Made by a program: the position numbers and the translations under genes
Notes under the pieces: model-generated
Seen by the model: only the letters and a program-made list of their open reading frames with translations
What the model was told of the DNA's origin: nothing
Database searches by the model: none
Assembly (NCBI RefSeq): GCF_006547045.1
Contig: NZ_CP041242.1
Location: 1,312,001 to 1,376,000, forward strand
Reading direction: 5' to 3'
Length of the DNA: 64,000 nucleotides
From: Lysobacter alkalisoli
Lineage (GTDB): Bacteria; Pseudomonadota; Gammaproteobacteria; Xanthomonadales; Xanthomonadaceae
In this document: positions 40,605 to 48,233 of the stretch, piece after piece
Layout of the letters: each line of letters opens with the position of its first letter
Numbering within the stretch: the stretch's first letter is position 1

Positions 40605-41465
40605 TCATCTCTCCGGCAGCGGGATGAATTCGTCGTCGCCCTCGATCTTGCCGAAAAGACCGTCCAGCCAGTCCTGCTTGGCCTGCTCGATCCGCTCCTT
40701 CGAGCTGGAAACGAAGTTCCACCACATGTGGCGCGGTGCATCCAGAGGCTCGCCGCCGAGCAACATTGCCTTGAGTGGGGTCTTCGCCCGCAGCTTCGGT
40801 CGGGTGCCGGGATCGAGGACGACCAGATGCATGGCCGGTATGTCGGCGCCGTCGAGCTGGGCTTCACCCTCCAGAATGTAGACAGCCCGCTCGGGATGGC
40901 TGTTCTCCAATACCAGCTCCGCATCCCGATCCAGATCGAGAGCGACGTACAGGGTGTCGGAGAACACCTTTACCGGTGATTCCTCGCCGAACCCTCGGCC
41001 GGCCACGATCCGCCGCTTGCTGCCGTCGCTGTGCTGCCGGGGCAGGGTGGTGGCGGGATGATGGATGAACGAAGGCGCGGTCTCCTCGTCCGGCAACGGG
41101 AGCGCCACCCAGGTCTGCATTCCGTGCAGCGGGTGCTGGCCCTTGCGCAGCATGGACGGCGTACGTTCGGAATGGGCGATGCCACGGCCGGCGGTCATCC
41201 AGTTGACGTCTCCCGGGTTGATGTCCTGCACGCTGCCGAGCGTATCGCGATGGGTCATCGTGCCGGACCACAGAAAGGTCACTGTCGCCAGCCCGATGTG
41301 TGGATGTGGGCGCACGTCGACCCCGCGCCCGGCCTCGAAGACCGCCGGGCCCATATGATCGACGAACACGAACGGCCCGACGCTGCGGGCCTGGATCGTC
41401 GGGACGGCACGGCGGACCTGGAAGCCGCCGAGATCATGGACGCGGGGGGTGATGATCGTGGCCAT
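40605..41465 (-). CDS. Pirin family protein, second copy type
   Basis: 286 residues. HPHIGLATVTFLWSGTMTHRDTLG and WMTAGRGIAHSERTP are the N-terminal cupin metal site; the C-terminal cupin contains ERAVYILEGEAQLDG. The C terminus has a WWNFVSSSKERIEQAKQDW segment common in the YhhW/pirin group. Only distantly similar to the pirin at 38063. Confidence 0.93.
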   Translation of the reverse strand: MATIITPRVHDLGGFQVRRAVPTIQARSVGPFVFVDHMGPAVFEAGRGVDVRPHPHIGLATVTFLWSGTMTHRDTLGSVQDINPGDVNWMTAGRGIAHSERTPSMLRKGQHPLHGMQTWVALPLPDEETAPSFIHHPATTLPRQHSDGSKRRIVAGRGFGEESPVKVFSDTLYVALDLDRDAELVLENSHPERAVYILEGEAQLDGADIPAMHLVVLDPGTRPKLRAKTPLKAMLLGGEPLDAPRHMWWNFVSSSKERIEQAKQDWLDGLFGKIEGDDEFIPLPER

Positions 41466-41562
41466 GGCTGTCGCTCACAAGCAGTGAAGTGGAAGCTGCA
41501 GCTTGGCACCATTGCCGTGAATGCGGAGCGCCGGAATCGCGACACACCGTTGCCGGGACGGA

Positions 41563-42108
41563 TCAGGGCAGCGGCATGTCGGACATCCGCGCATTGCCTG
41601 CGGCATCGATGGCGATGATGAAGCGATGGTCGTACTCATCCTCACCCATTTCGCTCACCGCACATTCGCACAAGGCGGAGACGAGCGCCGGCACGGTATT
41701 GCTGTGGCCTACGATGAGTACCGTGCCGCTCCGATGCGTGGCACGCAGAGTGTCGGCGAAGTCCGTCGCCGGTTGGTGTGGGTCATACTCAATCATGTCC
41801 AGGCCGTGTGCCTGCGCAGTCTGCAATCCCGTGTCGCGGGTACGGCGATACGGCGTCGAGTACACCGCGACGAGCCGGGCATCATCGAGCGACTGTGCGA
41901 GGCGCCCGGCACGACAGCGTCCCGACTCCGTCAGACCGGGGTCATTCTCCGAAGCGCCGGTGCCGGACTGTTTCTCGGCATGGCGCACGACCACGAAGCG
42001 GATGTCGTCGGACGCCATCGCGGAAGGGGCCGGTCGAGATGCACACCCGGCGAGCATGGGCAGCAGCAACAATGCCGCGATGCAGGGGATAGTCCGTTGG
42101 ATGTTCAT
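41563..42108 (-). CDS. Histidine phosphatase (SixA/PGAM-like) lipoprotein at the distal end of the array
   Basis: 181 residues from MNIQRTIPC. Lipoprotein signal with lipobox LAGC (Cys22). The RHAE motif (catalytic His43 in FVVVRHAEKQ) and a second His in VLIVGHSNTVPAL define the histidine phosphatase superfamily. It starts about 15 bp left of the decayed attC, in the same direction as the cassettes, so it may be an old cassette that lost its own attC, or the first chromosomal gene beyond the array; I cannot decide. Confidence 0.85.
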   Translation of the reverse strand: MNIQRTIPCIAALLLLPMLAGCASRPAPSAMASDDIRFVVVRHAEKQSGTGASENDPGLTESGRCRAGRLAQSLDDARLVAVYSTPYRRTRDTGLQTAQAHGLDMIEYDPHQPATDFADTLRATHRSGTVLIVGHSNTVPALVSALCECAVSEMGEDEYDHRFIIAIDAAGNARMSDMPLP

Positions 42109-42123
42109 GTCCTGTGCCATAGC

Positions 42124-42202
42124 TACAACAACCACATGACCTGCATCATCTGTCATGTGGTTGGTTCAGTGGAGGAAGTTCGGTTTGAACGAAGTGTCAG
42201 GC
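42124..42202 (-). repeat. Decayed attC at the distal end of the array
   Basis: Resembles the 112-bp attC class at 53405 and 58868: CAACCACATGAC/GTCATGTGGTTG form a perfect stem, followed by GAAGTTCGGTTTGAACGA and the altered box GTCAGGC (usual GTTAGGC). The left third with the recombination box is missing. It belongs to the GFA cassette. Confidence 0.75.
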
Positions 42203-42218
42203 GCCAGTGTCGAGGGGC

Positions 42219-42587
42219 CTACCACTGATTCCTGCCGTCAAGATGGTTGACAGGAAGAGTGGCGATGTCAAAGTCATCAAACAGTCTCGCATTGACGGCA
42301 ACTTGCGGCTTGGTGAAGTCGGGCCCACTCTCACCCCACGTGCACAAGACCTGGTTGTAAGCACCGCAACCGCAGATGCTGCAATGGTGATGAGCATGCG
42401 TAGTCGCGTCGCTGGTGTAAGGGGTGGTCTTGTCGGTCTTTGTGAATGACACCTGCTCTGGCGAGTAGTAAGCCCATAGCCCACCCCGCTTGAAGCAGAA
42501 TGTGCAGTTGCACTCCGTGATGCTGGTGGGAGCCTCACTTACCTCGAAGGATGTGGCACCGCAATGACAAGTAGCTTTGAGAGGCAT
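42219..42587 (-). CDS. GFA (glutathione-dependent formaldehyde-activating/CENP-V) family protein, cassette gene
   Basis: 122 residues. Zinc-binding cysteines at CHCG (7, 9), CNCTFC (26, 28, 31) and a C-terminal CSICGCGAYNQ cluster define the GFA/Mss4-like fold. Members bind glutathione adducts or are simply small zinc proteins; function here is open. Most distal complete cassette. Confidence 0.9.
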   Translation of the reverse strand: MPLKATCHCGATSFEVSEAPTSITECNCTFCFKRGGLWAYYSPEQVSFTKTDKTTPYTSDATTHAHHHCSICGCGAYNQVLCTWGESGPDFTKPQVAVNARLFDDFDIATLPVNHLDGRNQW

Positions 42588-42620
42588 AGGCTCAAATTCT
42601 CCTTGAAGTTCTGGTATAGC

Positions 42621-42680
42621 GTCTAACGCCTGAATTAAGCCGAGCCGCGAAGCAACTTCGGCTTGAATGAACTGTTAGGC
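42621..42680 (-). repeat. attC1, 60 bp, hybrid stem
   Basis: Boxes GTCTAAC and GTTAGGC. The stem joins a GAGCCGC left arm to a GCAACTTC right arm, leaving two mismatches found in no other short site here. Confidence 0.93.
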
Positions 42681-42684
42681 GCCA

Positions 42685-43140
42685 CTAGCAGCCACATGCG
42701 CCTACCCCGGAATAGCTTTGAGTGCCTTGAGGTTTAGAGATGAGCACCCGGGCACGTACATCAAAGTACTCACACTGCTCCCCCTGTACGAGCTTTGGGC
42801 ACGTGTTGGGTCCGGGAGAGTAGCGAATCTCGATGCTGCCGCCGTTATAGCGATAGGTTTCAGTCCAATACTCGCCCGCCCCGGGGCTAAAGACGTTTGT
42901 CCTAGCCCGTTCTGAAGTGGCGGCGACGGTACCCTGGCCAAAATCAAACTGCAGCGGTGAGCCATCCGCCAGCTCGTGGAAGAAATGCACGCCTCCGCTC
43001 GGACAGGTGTTTCCGGACACGATAATGCTGCACCCACATGAACTAGCAGGGATGCAAGACAATGGCGGGCTTTTTGGCTCCGAGGCCGCTGAGCATGCCG
43101 CAATAGTCGCTGCTGCAAAAAAGAGGGCAAGACGTTCCAT
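42685..43140 (-). CDS. Cys-rich putative lipoprotein, cassette gene
   Basis: 151 residues. The N terminus MERLALFFAAATIAACSAASEP looks like a lipoprotein signal with Cys16. The mature part has several more cysteines (CIPASSCGCS, NTCPSGG, NTCPKL, EQCEYF, ending GACGC), probably disulfide-bonded. I do not recognise the family. Confidence 0.8.
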   Translation of the reverse strand: MERLALFFAAATIAACSAASEPKSPPLSCIPASSCGCSIIVSGNTCPSGGVHFFHELADGSPLQFDFGQGTVAATSERARTNVFSPGAGEYWTETYRYNGGSIEIRYSPGPNTCPKLVQGEQCEYFDVRARVLISKPQGTQSYSGVGACGC

Positions 43141-43154
43141 GATCTTCCCGTGGC

Positions 43155-43271
43155 GCCTAACGCCAGAGTTAAGCCGACCCGCCCCGGGCCGGTTCCGAAG
43201 CCGATGTTAACGCGGAACCACCCGGGTGCAAGCTGATCCGAAGCGGGTTCGGCTTGAACGAATTGTTAGGC
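43155..43271 (-). repeat. attC2, 117 bp long class
   Basis: GCCTAAC/GTTAGGC with the long CCGCCCCGGGCC arm and internal GATGTTAACGCGGAACC. Own attC of a gene-less cassette. Confidence 0.96.
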
Positions 43272-43525
43272 CCCGTTACGTTCTTCGGAGCCCGTGGACA
43301 GCGGTTGCCGGATACCCGAAGACTGGCCGTTGAGCCGGAAAGGTAACACCGATGGGAACACGAGAGGAGTGGGTCTTGCCCAGCGCCCGAAGTAGCCGGG
43401 GCATTGCTGGGAACCCCACGCCGAGAGGCTACTCCATGCGGGCCGACCAAGTGACCGAAGTGGGGAGAAGGATCAGCGGCGGGAAACCTGCTGGAGTGAC
43501 GCGGCCGCAAATGCCACGGAACGGG
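43272..43525 (-). other. Cassette without a convincing gene
   Basis: 254 bp. The only long frame on the minus strand (43169-43510) has no stop before attC and runs through it, ending in the attC-encoded tail; its composition (Arg/Ser/Pro-rich) does not look like protein. Could be a non-coding or decayed cassette. Confidence 0.6.
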
Positions 43526-43585
43526 GCCTAACGCCAGAGTTAAGCCGTGCCGCGAAGCGGCATCGGCTTGAACGAATTGTTAGGC
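43526..43585 (-). repeat. attC3, 60 bp
   Basis: Stem GTGCCGC/GCGGCATC; inner pair type GAGTT/GAACG. Confidence 0.96.
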
Positions 43586-44046
43586 ATTGAGCTCGCGATG
43601 CACAGGCTGAAGGGTGCCGAATAATGCACCTGACCCGCCAGATCCTCGAACTGCGCGCGGTAGCGAAGATCGCTAGAGATTGGGGTGCGCTCCGGCAGAT
43701 AAAGTAGGAACTGCGACTCGTCACCAGGCCCAATAGATACGGTTGCCAGAGGTAGTGGCCCATGCCCCGCAGGGCTCTGGTAGATCTGTGCAGGATCAGA
43801 TTTACCACTGAGGATTGAGTAGTAGGGCCAGCCCATCCGGAAGGGCGGACCGGACCCGCTCTGTGCCCTGATACGAAGCTTTCCTGGCCCCGAGTTACGA
43901 ACTGTAAGCAGGACGGACTGCTCGCGGGCAAAGAGATCGCAGCTCTCCGGGGCGGAACTGACGAGTGAAGTAACAGACGACGTCTGCGCCGGAGCATGGG
44001 CACAGCCAACCAATAGGCCTATCAGCAGCAGCGCACTTGATCTCAT
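43540..44046 (-). CDS. Putative lipoprotein ending in attC, cassette gene
   Basis: 168 residues. Lipoprotein signal ends LLVGC (Cys15). The mature domain looks like a beta-sandwich (SVLLTVRNSGPGKLRIRAQ; QFLLYLPERTPI). There is no stop before attC3, so the last 14 residues (PNNSFKPMPLRGTA) are encoded by the recombination site and the stop is the TAA of its inner box. Confidence 0.75.
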   Translation of the reverse strand: MRSSALLLIGLLVGCAHAPAQTSSVTSLVSSAPESCDLFAREQSVLLTVRNSGPGKLRIRAQSGSGPPFRMGWPYYSILSGKSDPAQIYQSPAGHGPLPLATVSIGPGDESQFLLYLPERTPISSDLRYRAQFEDLAGQVHYSAPFSLCIASSMPNNSFKPMPLRGTA

Positions 44047-44048
44047 AT

Positions 44049-44108
44049 GCCTAACGCCTGAATTAAGCCGAGCCGCGAAGCGGCTTCGGCTTGAATGAAT
44101 TGTTAGGC
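44049..44108 (-). repeat. attC4, 60 bp
   Basis: Stem GAGCCGC/GCGGCTTC; inner pair GAATT/GAATG. Its right box holds the stop codon of the next gene. Confidence 0.97.
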
Positions 44109-44528
44109 AACTGCTTGCCTATGTTTAGAAAAGAAGACCGCTGCGAGGTAGAGCATGAATGCCGCCACCGCGCCGTGGGATAAGCCGCTCATTAGTGCTC
44201 CAATCAATGAGATGGAGTAAACAGGCTCAGAGCGCAAGAGGTCAATCCCGCCGACCGCTGCCACCAAGAGCACTAGACCGAGAGCAATCCAAGGGCCAAT
44301 AGAACGGCCGAATGTTGCCAAGGAAGTAATAGCGACAAATGCAAATCCGCGAGCAAACTCTGGCCAAGGACTGCAATGAAGATCGAAGGCTTGGTATCCG
44401 TACTGATTGCACCCATTGAACGGGAGGCCGTAGATCGGTATCGCCGCAGCGCACAGGGTCGCTAGAGCAAGTCCAAGCAACAGTCTTATCAGACCGATAA
44501 ATCCGCTTTTCCGTCCGTTTCTCGGCAT
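44103..44528 (-). CDS. Small four-helix membrane protein, cassette gene
   Basis: 141 residues with a basic N terminus and four hydrophobic segments (LIRLLLGLALATLCAAAIPIY; GFAFVAITSLATF; WIALGLVLLVAAVGGI; AVAAFMLYLAAVFF). Two Cys lie in the first loop (NGCNQYGYQAFDLHCSP). The stop TAA is inside attC4. No family recognised. Confidence 0.75.
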   Translation of the reverse strand: MPRNGRKSGFIGLIRLLLGLALATLCAAAIPIYGLPFNGCNQYGYQAFDLHCSPWPEFARGFAFVAITSLATFGRSIGPWIALGLVLLVAAVGGIDLLRSEPVYSISLIGALMSGLSHGAVAAFMLYLAAVFFSKHRQAVA

Positions 44529-44540
44529 GCTTGGTCAGTT

Positions 44541-44657
44541 GCCTAACGCTAGAGTTAAGCCGACCCGCTGCGGGCCGGTTCCGAAGCCGATGTTAACGCG
44601 GAACCACCCGGGTGCAAGGTAATCCGAAGCGGGTTCGGCTTGAACGAACTGTTAGGC
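44541..44657 (-). repeat. attC5, 117 bp long class
   Basis: GCCTAAC/GTTAGGC; arm variant GACCCGCTGCGGGCC and GCTAGAGTT inner box. Confidence 0.96.
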
Positions 44658-44984
44658 TGCGCCCAGCACCCCCGCCCAAAGAGTGGGCGCGAAGGCTAGA
44701 ACAAAAACTATGGCTGGGCCAATGACAGCTGCCAACCATAGAGGAATACGCTTATGTCGATAGACTGCAGCCGCGGCCAGAATACTCCCCAGGATAACGG
44801 CTCCCCAGAACGTGGAGTTGCCGTGGGCCAATGGAACATCAGGAAAAAGAAGACGAGCTGTCAGTAGGAGTGCTGCCGGCGGGAGCATGAGACCAGAAAA
44901 AAGTGCGGTAATCGAGTGGGCAACGCGCCAACGCCGTTGGACTGCCGGAAGGTCTGCTTTTGATGGCTGGTAAGGATTGCTCAT
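44652..44984 (-). CDS. Small three-helix membrane protein, cassette gene
   Basis: 110 residues from MSNPYQPSKADLPAVQRRW, a cytosolic start of a kind common in small DUF-type membrane proteins. Three membrane segments follow (about 25-45, 60-75, 85-105). The frame continues upstream through attC6 but the ATG just after that site is the natural start. Stop inside attC5. Confidence 0.75.
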   Translation of the reverse strand: MSNPYQPSKADLPAVQRRWRVAHSITALFSGLMLPPAALLLTARLLFPDVPLAHGNSTFWGAVILGSILAAAAVYRHKRIPLWLAAVIGPAIVFVLAFAPTLWAGVLGAA

Positions 44985-44989
44985 GTGCA

Positions 44990-45103
44990 GCCTAACGCCA
45001 GAGTTAAGCCGACCCGTGGCGGGGCGGCGACTGGGTGCTAGCGTGGCGGAAAAGCACCCAGGCGGTACCCCGATACGGGTTCGGCTTGAACGAATTGTTA
45101 GGG
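44990..45103 (-). repeat. attC6, 114 bp class
   Basis: GCCTAAC and GTTAGGG boxes. The extra arm (GACTGGGTGCTAGCGTGGCGG, then AAAAGCACCCAG) forms a GGGTGCT/AGCACCC stem distinct from the 117-bp class; shared with attC23. Confidence 0.95.
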
Positions 45104-45484
45104 CCCACAGCCAGTGGTTGCCAGAACGACCGCATGCTGCCGATGAACCCGGAGAACTTTGTTTGCCACGAGCAGGTTCTTGGCCGGAAGAATCAGTCCT
45201 GACTCGAAGGGACTCAAGATTAATGTTGTGACCAGGACAGGGACTAGCCCGACAGTACGAGCAGCTGGATCGATGCTGCGGCAGAGTTTGTGAACCCGAA
45301 CGGTGTAGAACAGCACGGGCGGAACCGTGACGAGTGTGAGCAAGACTGTAGCTTTCAGGCCGTCCTTGTCCCATTGGAGAGAGATGAATGCACACATGAC
45401 GGTGAACCACACAACATGCAGCACGTAGGTGCGGATCAGACCGGTACGTGCCTTGATGAGTTCACGAGTGAGGTGCTCTCTCAT
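45098..45484 (-). CDS. Small membrane protein, cassette gene
   Basis: 128 residues from MREHLTRELIKARTGLIRT. Hydrophobic segments at about 20-40 (YVLHVVWFTVMCAFISL), 47-65 and 80-95 (LVPVLVTTLILSPF), then a polar C terminus ending TTGCGP, with the stop in attC6. Family not recognised. Confidence 0.72.
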   Translation of the reverse strand: MREHLTRELIKARTGLIRTYVLHVVWFTVMCAFISLQWDKDGLKATVLLTLVTVPPVLFYTVRVHKLCRSIDPAARTVGLVPVLVTTLILSPFESGLILPAKNLLVANKVLRVHRQHAVVLATTGCGP

Positions 45485-45489
45485 GCGGG

Positions 45490-45549
45490 GCCTAACGCCT
45501 GAATTAAGCCGTGCCGCGAAGCGGCATCGGCTTGAATGAATTGTTAGGC
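45490..45549 (-). repeat. attC7, 60 bp
   Basis: Stem GTGCCGC/GCGGCATC; inner pair GAATT/GAATG. Confidence 0.97.
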
Positions 45550-45981
45550 CCCACAGCCGCGAAGCCCAAGAACATACGCCCAAAATTGCGAGAAGACGAA
45601 GAACTGAAGCCAGAGAGCAAGACCTGCCACTGAGAGGGCGGCGAGCAGGAGCAATGTAGCTGCATTGGCGCGAGCCCACCAGCCAGTCGAAACCTTGGTG
45701 GCAAAGATGACTGGTGTGCCTGGTGCGGGGAACTGGCCAGAGCGCCAGACTTTTAGTCCGCTGCGGTAGAACAGAACAGCGAGGGAAAGCAGCCCTACTG
45801 CCCCTACGATAGCGACCAGCCTAATCCACGGTAGCTGAGCGCATGTGGGAAGCGGAACGACGTGGGCGGCGTACAGACAAGCAGCCAATACCAACCCACC
45901 CACAACCGCAAGCGGAGCGCCAAGCTTGAGCAGCGCAGCGACTCTGGTGCGAGCGGATGGACGGGTGGCGTGCTCTGCCAT
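45544..45981 (-). CDS. Small membrane protein, cassette gene
   Basis: 145 residues with four hydrophobic segments (APLAVVGGLVLAACLYAA; LVAIVGAVGLLSLAVLFY; AATLLLLAALSVAGLALWL; FFVFSQFWAYVLGL). The loop between the second and third (SGLKVWRSGQFPAPGTPV) is cytosolic by charge. Stop in attC7. Confidence 0.75.
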   Translation of the reverse strand: MAEHATRPSARTRVAALLKLGAPLAVVGGLVLAACLYAAHVVPLPTCAQLPWIRLVAIVGAVGLLSLAVLFYRSGLKVWRSGQFPAPGTPVIFATKVSTGWWARANAATLLLLAALSVAGLALWLQFFVFSQFWAYVLGLRGCGA

Positions 45982-45986
45982 GTGGG

Positions 45987-46046
45987 GCCTAACGACTGAG
46001 TTAAGCCGTGCCGCGAAGCGGCATCGGCTTGAACGAACGGTTAGGC
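45987..46046 (-). repeat. attC8, 60 bp
   Basis: GTGCCGC/GCGGCATC stem; inner box ACTGAGTT with GAACGAACG, so the outer stem also covaries. Confidence 0.96.
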
Positions 46047-46364
46047 CTCACCGGCCTGTCTTGGAATGCGAACCTCACTGTAGCGCATGCGAGAAAGGTC
46101 GCCTTGGGACTCTAGCCGGCCTTGAGACACTAGTGAGATAACGCGTTGAGTATAGAAGACGTCAGGGATGCCAGGAGCCAGCTCAGGAAAGGTGCCCATG
46201 GCCGTGCCAACGACAAAAGCAACCTTCCGCCAATTACGCCCCGCAGCACGCATTACGGCCGCGTCGATTGCTTGAACTTGCTCCGGCCGAAGAGCTGCGA
46301 TCAGCTTGAGCGCTTCGGCATCCGGCGGTGGATCAGAAAACTCATGATCTTCTGAAGTTGTCAT
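46041..46364 (-). CDS. DUF3658-like protein, cassette gene
   Basis: 107 residues, soluble. The pattern LRPEQVQAIDAAVM, WRKVAFVVGTAMG, DVFYTQRVISLVSQGRLESQGDL and SRMRYSEVRIP matches the DUF3658 domain often found at the C terminus of DUF1835 proteins; here it stands alone. Biochemical role unknown. Stop in attC8. Confidence 0.75.
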   Translation of the reverse strand: MTTSEDHEFSDPPPDAEALKLIAALRPEQVQAIDAAVMRAAGRNWRKVAFVVGTAMGTFPELAPGIPDVFYTQRVISLVSQGRLESQGDLSRMRYSEVRIPRQAGEA

Positions 46365-46379
46365 GACGTTCCTTGTGAG

Positions 46380-46439
46380 GCCTAACGCCAGAATTAAGCC
46401 GAACCGCGAAGCGGTTTCGGCTTGAATGAATTGTTAGGT
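46380..46439 (-). repeat. attC9, 60 bp, box GTTAGGT
   Basis: Stem GAACCGC/GCGGTTTC. The right box GTTAGGT is matched by ACCTAAC at the other end of the same cassette. Confidence 0.96.
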
Positions 46440-46445
46440 GGCGAC

Positions 46446-46778
46446 CTATGGCAACTGTACATGCGCCACCCACTTGTCCGCGGTGAAGCCGAGAATAAGT
46501 CCGACCATGACAGCCAGAATGTAACCCTCCGATATGGCACCAAACAACGCGGCTATGGCGCACGCCATGGCAACACCCAAGAGTGTCTGGCCGGACAGGG
46601 TCAATGAGCGCTTCTTGTCCGACGTGCCGAAGATGACGATGGCGCAGTACAAGCCGAACAAAAATGCAGCAATGACGCCGCGGATGGTTTGTGAATCAAC
46701 TACGTCGACGCGCCAGAACGCGAAGAGAGCGAAGACGCCCCCAAAAAGGATTGCACCAAGTAGCGACCAAAGTCCCAT
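46446..46778 (-). CDS. Small membrane protein, cassette gene
   Basis: 110 residues from MGLWSLLGAILFGGVFALF; a GTG two codons earlier lies inside attC10 and is less likely. Four hydrophobic segments, with a basic DKKRSLT loop in the middle. Family not recognised. Confidence 0.72.
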   Translation of the reverse strand: MGLWSLLGAILFGGVFALFAFWRVDVVDSQTIRGVIAAFLFGLYCAIVIFGTSDKKRSLTLSGQTLLGVAMACAIAALFGAISEGYILAVMVGLILGFTADKWVAHVQLP

Positions 46779-46782
46779 AGCC

Positions 46783-46842
46783 ACCTAACGCCAGAGTTAA
46801 GCCGAGCCGCGAAGCGGCTTCGGCTTGAACGAATTGTTAGCC
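46783..46842 (-). repeat. attC10, 60 bp, boxes ACCTAAC/GTTAGCC
   Basis: Stem GAGCCGC/GCGGCTTC, inner GAGTT/GAACG. GTTAGCCCTCAT is fully complementary to ATGAGGGCTAAC at the other end of its cassette. Confidence 0.96.
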
Positions 46843-46843
46843 C

Positions 46844-47206
46844 TCATTGTGCGGCCGTAAACCAACGCTTGGTAGCTTGATGGCGGAGGATAGACCACAG
46901 AACAACGGCACACGTGCCAATTTCAACAGCGGATAGTGCCTGGGCGATGACGGTGTACCGCCCGTAGTACTCACTTGTTGGAAAGAAGAACGCATTGATG
47001 AGAATGCCAAAGAAGGAGACCCAGAGCATATAGGGCCAAGCCCGCTGTTTGCGGCGAATGAACGACAAGGCGATTGCCACGAACGATAAGCATAGTGCAG
47101 GTGTAACAACCCGCCAAATGCCGGTCTCATAGAAAGGAGCGAGCGCAGCCTGTGCAATTAGTGTTGCGATGTAAATGAAGAAGGACGCGCGGAGATACTG
47201 TGACAT
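46844..47206 (-). CDS. Small four-helix membrane protein, cassette gene
   Basis: 120 residues: ASFFIYIATLIAQAALAPF, VVTPALCLSFVAIALSFI, YMLWVSFFGILINAFFF and ALSAVEIGTCAVVLWSIL, with a basic RRKQRAW loop and a basic C terminus. Function unknown. Confidence 0.74.
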   Translation of the reverse strand: MSQYLRASFFIYIATLIAQAALAPFYETGIWRVVTPALCLSFVAIALSFIRRKQRAWPYMLWVSFFGILINAFFFPTSEYYGRYTVIAQALSAVEIGTCAVVLWSILRHQATKRWFTAAQ

Positions 47207-47209
47207 GAG

Positions 47210-47269
47210 GGCTAACGCTTGAGTTAAGCCGAGCCGCGAAGCGGCTTCGGCTTGAACGAACTGTTAGGC
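47210..47269 (-). repeat. attC11, 60 bp, box GGCTAAC
   Basis: Stem GAGCCGC/GCGGCTTC; inner TTGAGTT with GAACGAACTG. Confidence 0.96.
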
Positions 47270-47625
47270 GGCAACCGACGCGCCCGAAGGAACGCAAGAA
47301 GACCGCCGAGAGCACAGCCGGCGAGCCAACCAAGTGCAGATGCTACGACAGGCCCGCCCAAAGCGGTGAGCCCCCAGGCAATCTGCACAGCGTCACGGGG
47401 AGCAGATGCTGGGGCTGACGAACTGTCCAACACAACAAATCCAAGCGCCAGCAGCCCGATAAGCACGGCGTTGGCGACGATGAACCCCAGTGTGGCCCAC
47501 AGCGAGATGCCTAGAGCATAGGGGTAGATAGGCGCAAGGCGCGGAACTAGCCTGGCCGTAAGGATCGCCGCCGCGGCAGCAAGCAGCCAGAGAATAAACG
47601 CAGGTAGGATGATGAAGTACGCCAT
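47224..47625 (-). CDS. Small membrane protein ending in attC, cassette gene
   Basis: 133 residues with three or four hydrophobic segments (FIILPAFILWLLAAAAAILTA; LWATLGFIVANAVLIGLLALGFVV; GPVVASALGWLAGCALGGLLAFL). No stop precedes attC11, so the tail PPNSSFKPKPLRGSA comes mostly from the attC. Confidence 0.72.
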   Translation of the reverse strand: MAYFIILPAFILWLLAAAAAILTARLVPRLAPIYPYALGISLWATLGFIVANAVLIGLLALGFVVLDSSSAPASAPRDAVQIAWGLTALGGPVVASALGWLAGCALGGLLAFLRARRLPPNSSFKPKPLRGSA

Positions 47626-47630
47626 TTGCC

Positions 47631-47690
47631 GCCTAACGCCTGAATTAAGCCGCGCCGCGAAGCGGCGTCGGCTTGAATGAATTGTTAGGC
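47631..47690 (-). repeat. attC12, 60 bp
   Basis: Stem GCGCCGC/GCGGCGTC; inner pair GAATT/GAATG. Confidence 0.97.
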
Positions 47691-48158
47691 CTAGCCGCTA
47701 TAGAACGACCAGGCAAGAGATACGATCTTGCCGTTCTTGTGCAAGATTTCTAGCGTTGAGCCGCTCTCTCCGAGGAGGAATACAATGCTGCCCGGTTGGC
47801 GCTGAGATGGTTGGCCGAGCGCCAAAATTGCGGACTCTAACGAAGCGCCAACCTGTAGAAAACCGGGCACTTCTGCTGTTGTACCATGCACATAGACGTA
47901 GAGAACAATTCCATTTGGGTCTGTGGCAAGCGGAGAGTACAGGATTTGCGACTCTCCAGCGCTGCATGAGACCGTCTCTATCTGCTCAGTCGCTTCCGGG
48001 TCGTACAGCGACGGCCTGAATGATTGCACCTTTGTGGCCACGTCAACCGAGCAGAGGGTGCGTGAAAGGGATTGACCCAGAGCATAGATGTCTGCAGGAG
48101 CGACGGCAGAGCCTAAGCTAGTGACAGCCGTAAGAAGGGAGAGTATCAATGCGCTCAT
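47691..48158 (-). CDS. Secreted protein, cassette gene
   Basis: 155 residues with an N-terminal signal-like segment (ALILSLLTAVTSLGSAVAPAD). Two Cys (TLCSVD, VSCSAG) may pair. A VGASLESAILALGQP stretch resembles the repeat of BamE-like or SmpA-like envelope proteins, but this is weak. The stop abuts attC12. Confidence 0.7.
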   Translation of the reverse strand: MSALILSLLTAVTSLGSAVAPADIYALGQSLSRTLCSVDVATKVQSFRPSLYDPEATEQIETVSCSAGESQILYSPLATDPNGIVLYVYVHGTTAEVPGFLQVGASLESAILALGQPSQRQPGSIVFLLGESGSTLEILHKNGKIVSLAWSFYSG

Positions 48159-48173
48159 GTAGCTCCCAGCTAG

Positions 48174-48233
48174 GCCTAACGCTTGAGTTAAGCCGCGCCG
48201 CGAAGCGGCGTCGGCTTGAACGAATTGTTAGAT
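48174..48233 (-). repeat. attC13, 60 bp, box GTTAGAT
   Basis: Stem GCGCCGC/GCGGCGTC; inner GAGTT/GAACG. GTTAGATCTC pairs with GAGATCTAAC at the far end of its cassette. Confidence 0.96.

Noticed and set aside
38063..41465. The two pirin genes as a recent duplication
   Set aside because: Apart from the cupin motifs the proteins differ throughout, so they are old paralogues of different subgroups.
44974..45410. Extended starts through attC for cassette genes (for example 45410, 45679, 54660, 63319)
   Set aside because: The extra residues are translated attC (LTIHSSR..., RLNSGVR...); internal ATG codons just after attC fit better.
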